From positions 1-7,204 of the forward strand of contig JASFUX010000175.1 in the NCBI GenBank assembly GCA_050050115.1: 7,204 nucleotides of DNA, written 5' to 3'. The stretch comes from JASFUX01 sp050050115. Lineage in GTDB: Bacteria; Pseudomonadota; Alphaproteobacteria; Caulobacterales; Maricaulaceae. Shown one piece after another: positions 5,133 through 7,204 of this stretch (its first letter is position 1; every line of letters starts with the position of its first letter). Under the pieces are notes generated by a model. That model had not been told where the DNA came from. It ran no database searches and saw only the letters and a program-made list of their open reading frames with translations. The position numbers and the translations under genes are program-made.

Positions 5133-6302
5133 ATGACCATCCCGCCAGCAAGGAGCTTGCCCGTGCGCGCTGTGCTCGCCTTTCTCGGAGCGTTGATCGT
5201 CCTCGCGGGCCTCGCCGCGCCGGCCAGCGCCGACGTGTTCACGGTGCGCGGCGTAGAGGTCGACGTCAACGCCGCCAACGCCTCGGAATCGCGCCGTCAG
5301 GCGATCGCCGCCGGCCAGCTCGAAGCCGCTCAGCGTCTGATCGAGCGGCTGACGCGCGAGGCCGACCGGTTCAACGCGCCCCCGCTCGACGCCGCGCGCG
5401 CGGCCCGGCTGGTCGCCGGCTTCAACATCGATGAAGAACGTCTGATCGGCGGCACGCGCTACGTCGGCCGCCTGACGGTCGAGTTCGATCCCGGCGCCGT
5501 GCGCAATCTGCTCGAAGCCTACGAGGTGCCTTACGTGCTTTCCACGGCGCGCCCGGCGGTCGTCGTGCCGCTCTGGCGCGAGAACGGCGAGATGCGCCTT
5601 TGGCAAAACAACCCCTGGCTCGAGGTCTGGGCGGCGGCGGGCGCGTCGGACGAGCTCATTCCGGTGATCACGCCGTCGGGCGACTTCATGGACCTGTCCG
5701 CGGTGACGGCCGAACAGGCCGCCAGGGTCGACCTCGGGGCGCTCGAGCGCCTGGCGTCGAACTACGGCGCGGTGCGGGCGCTGATCGTGCTGGCTGAACC
5801 GGCCGGCGCGGCGCCGCAGCCAGTCGAAGGCGAGGCGGCGGTTCCCGATGCTGAGACATTGCTCGTCCGAGCGCAGATGATCGGCGTCGACTTTTCGCAA
5901 GGCGGCGACGTGACCGAGTACGGAACGGTCGGCACTGGCCCTGCGGTCGAGATCGCGCGCCAGTCCGCCTCAATGCTGCAGGAGGACTGGAAGGCGCAGG
6001 TGTTCGTGAGCGAGCCTTATCTGTCCGATCTTGAGGTCTCGGTTCTCTTCAACTCCCTCGCCGAGTGGTCGCGGCTTCAGTACATCATCGGCGGCGAGCC
6101 GCTCGTTCAGGACGCTCAACTCGAAGCGCTGACCAACGACGGCGCTTCGATGCACATCGAGCACCGGGGACGGATCGAGCAGCTGGAGCTGGTGCTGCGC
6201 GAGCAGGGCGCGGAGCTGTTCGAGACCCGCCAGGGCTGGATCATCTCCGCCAACAACGGCGGGGCCGCCGCGGCGGATGCGGGCGGCCTCACCCCGCCGT
6301 GA
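5133..6302 (+). CDS. DUF2066 domain-containing secreted protein
   Basis: The protein is up to 389 residues. It has a Sec signal peptide (hydrophobic core about 13-29, APASA cleavage motif ending at Ala33), so the mature protein should be periplasmic or envelope-bound. The N-terminal mature part, with VRGVEVDVNAANASESRRQA (38-57), an Ala-rich helix, then RYVGRLTVEFDPGAVRNLLE (109-128) and PAVVVPLWRE (141-150), is the typical DUF2066 layout: a strand, a long helix and a Pro-rich VPL strand. Its biochemical function is unknown. Two starts compete: ATG 5133 with GGAG (5124-5127), and GTG 5163 with a better AAGGAG (5150-5155) that still leaves a full signal peptide. The longer form is given; the shorter is at least as likely if the promoter at 5096-5123 is real. 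The stop overlaps the hdaA start as GTGA. DUF2066 genes are also found next to hda and purM in gammaproteobacteria. Confidence 0.85.
   Translation: MTIPPARSLPVRAVLAFLGALIVLAGLAAPASADVFTVRGVEVDVNAANASESRRQAIAAGQLEAAQRLIERLTREADRFNAPPLDAARAARLVAGFNIDEERLIGGTRYVGRLTVEFDPGAVRNLLEAYEVPYVLSTARPAVVVPLWRENGEMRLWQNNPWLEVWAAAGASDELIPVITPSGDFMDLSAVTAEQAARVDLGALERLASNYGAVRALIVLAEPAGAAPQPVEGEAAVPDAETLLVRAQMIGVDFSQGGDVTEYGTVGTGPAVEIARQSASMLQEDWKAQVFVSEPYLSDLEVSVLFNSLAEWSRLQYIIGGEPLVQDAQLEALTNDGASMHIEHRGRIEQLELVLREQGAELFETRQGWIISANNGGAAAADAGGLTPP
5150..5155 (+). promoter_or_regulatory. Shine-Dalgarno supporting the alternative GTG 5163 start
   Basis: AAGGAG ends 7 bases before an in-frame GTG at 5163. Translation from there would begin directly at the Arg and hydrophobic core of the signal peptide. 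With transcription starting near 5130 the mRNA would contain this site but not the GGAG before ATG 5133. Confidence 0.5.
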
Positions 6303-7012
6303 GCGACCGCCAGCTCGCGCTGGGATTTCCGAGCCTCGAACGCGACCCGGTCGAGACGCTGGCCGATGTCGCTTGCCAAGCGGCGGCCAAGGCGGCGCTG
6401 GCGAACTGGCGGAACTGGCCAGGCGGCGCGCTGCTGCTCGTCGCGCCGCGGGGCGCGGGCAAGTCGCACCTGGGCGCGGTCTGGGCCGAAGAGGCGGGCG
6501 CGCGGAGACTCGACGTCGGGACCGAGGCGGCTGAACTGGTCGCCGGATCGACCCAATGGACCGGGCCCGTCTTTGTCGACGATGCCGACCGGCATGTCGC
6601 CGCGCGGACGCCCCACGTCGAGGCCGGCTTCATCGCGCTGCTCGACCGGGTCAAGGCGGGCGCGCTCGGCCCGGCGCTGCTGACCGCCCGCGAGCGGCCG
6701 AACAAATGGCCCGTCGAGACCCCCGATCTCGCCTCGCGGCTGGGGCTGCCGCCGATCGTCGAGATCGACGCGCCGAGCGAGGAAGACCTCGCCCTCGTGT
6801 TTGAGAAGCTGCTCAAGGACAGGGGGGCGGATCCGACGGCCCGCCTGACTACCTATGTGTTAAGGCGCGCACCACGGTCGTTTAGCGGGCTTGAAGAAAT
6901 TGCCGCTAAGCTTGATGCGCTGGCGCTTCAGCGCAAGCAGAAGATCACCCGCAGCCTCGCCTGCGCCCTGTTCGGAGACGAGGACGAAGAAGGAGAAGAC
7001 GAGCGTGACTGA
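6299..7012 (+). CDS. hdaA: DnaA-regulatory inactivator, Hda/HdaA-type AAA+ protein
   Basis: HdaA binds the DNA polymerase sliding clamp and promotes hydrolysis of DnaA-bound ATP, which prevents re-initiation of replication. The 237-residue protein starts with a clamp-binding motif QLALGF (5-10). The AAA+ core follows: Walker A APRGAGKSH (49-57), Walker B VFVDDAD (91-97), the box VII segment DLASRL (143-148) whose Arg147 is the expected arginine finger towards DnaA-ATP, and a lid with RAPRSF (190-195, sensor II region). There is no DnaA domain IV DNA-binding helix-turn-helix, as expected for Hda. The first Walker A Gly is Ala49 here. The tail is strongly acidic (EDEEGEDERD). The GTG start overlaps the DUF2066 stop (GTGA), and the 3' end overlaps ppk by 8 bases. 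The open frame upstream to 6065 is a shadow of DUF2066. Confidence 0.93.
   Translation: MSDRQLALGFPSLERDPVETLADVACQAAAKAALANWRNWPGGALLLVAPRGAGKSHLGAVWAEEAGARRLDVGTEAAELVAGSTQWTGPVFVDDADRHVAARTPHVEAGFIALLDRVKAGALGPALLTARERPNKWPVETPDLASRLGLPPIVEIDAPSEEDLALVFEKLLKDRGADPTARLTTYVLRRAPRSFSGLEEIAAKLDALALQRKQKITRSLACALFGDEDEEGEDERD
6990..6995 (+). promoter_or_regulatory. ppk Shine-Dalgarno inside the hdaA tail
   Basis: AAGGAG lies 9 bases before GTG 7005, inside codons of the acidic HdaA tail. It supports this GTG over the in-frame ATG at 7050, which lacks a comparable site. Confidence 0.6.
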
Positions 7013-7204
7013 CGCCAACACCGACGCCGCCCAGCCGTCCGAAGCCGCGATGCGGCCTCGAGACGACACCGCTGCGGCTGCGGCGGCGTCGGAGGACGAT
7101 GCGCTCAGCCTGCTCCAATCGCCCGAGCGGTTCATCAATCGCGAGCTGTCGTGGATCGAGTTCAACCGCCGGGTCCTTGAAGAGGCGGAGAACCCCGCGC
7201 ACCC
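7005..7204 (+). CDS. ppk: Polyphosphate kinase 1, N-terminal fragment (cut by window end)
   Basis: Ppk1 polymerises the gamma phosphate of ATP into inorganic polyphosphate, a stress and storage polymer. Only about 66 residues are present. After a low-complexity Ala/Asp-rich leader of about 41 residues comes RFINRELSWIEFNRRVLEEA (42-61), which is the highly conserved start of the Ppk1 N-terminal domain; the catalytic His residues lie beyond the window. GTG 7005 is favoured by AAGGAG 9 bases upstream and by the 8-base overlap with hdaA. ATG 7050 would give a more usual, shorter N-terminus. The gene is the third member of the DUF2066-hdaA-ppk chain, so it is probably co-transcribed and coupled to hdaA translation. 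Confidence 0.93.
   Translation, partial: MTDANTDAAQPSEAAMRPRDDTAAAAAASEDDALSLLQSPERFINRELSWIEFNRRVLEEAENPAH

Noticed and set aside
5001..5900. Minus-strand open frame (299 residues) opposite the DUF2066 gene
   Set aside because: It is antisense to a gene with a signal peptide, good ribosome-binding sites and operon overlap. Its own translation is Arg-rich without a domain.
1..7204. CRISPR, tRNA, rRNA, insertion sequence or prophage remnants
   Set aside because: No repeat-spacer array, tRNA-like fold, transposase or integrase motif, or change in base composition was seen.

Overview
The window looks like chromosomal DNA of a high-GC alphaproteobacterium, most likely from the Caulobacterales, Maricaulales or Rhodobacterales neighbourhood. 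The evidence is strong G/C preference at third codon positions, an HdaA-type DnaA-regulatory ATPase lying directly before polyphosphate kinase, and promoter candidates that resemble the Caulobacter housekeeping type better than the E. coli type. No mobile element, CRISPR array, rRNA or tRNA is visible. Almost everything is compact housekeeping sequence, and the unusual signals are in the intergenic DNA.

Left part (1-1967): the C-terminal end of a probable class C beta-lactamase-fold serine hydrolase (+) converges, with a 5-base gap, on a small VOC/glyoxalase-fold protein gene (-). Upstream of the VOC gene is a striking cluster of GTGAAAC half-sites. It contains a parS-like 16-mer and a perfect 18-bp palindrome, and it overlaps the likely VOC promoter. 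Next come a TerB-like gene (-) and, divergent from it, a four-helix DoxX-like membrane protein gene (+).

Middle part (1968-3312): a strong 10-bp-stem hairpin lies between the convergent ends of the membrane protein gene and a small outer-membrane beta-barrel gene (-). The barrel gene is divergent from ndk (+). The 312-base spacer between them holds a promoter candidate for each gene, a short 13-bp tandem repeat array between the two promoters, and an inverted repeat close to the predicted 5' end of the barrel mRNA.

Right part (3313-7204): purN and purM (- strand, purM first, ATGA overlap) form a purine biosynthesis pair that converges on ndk with only 3 bases between stop codons. Divergent from purM is a chain of three genes: a secreted DUF2066 protein, hdaA (GTGA overlap) and the start of ppk (8-base overlap, cut by the window edge). 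Ndk and PurMN supply nucleotides, HdaA with the sliding clamp inactivates DnaA after replication starts, and Ppk makes polyphosphate. The block therefore combines nucleotide supply with replication control. The most noteworthy observations are the GTGAAAC palindrome cluster at 730-776, the 13-bp repeat array at 2711-2762 and the conserved purMN/DUF2066-hda arrangement.
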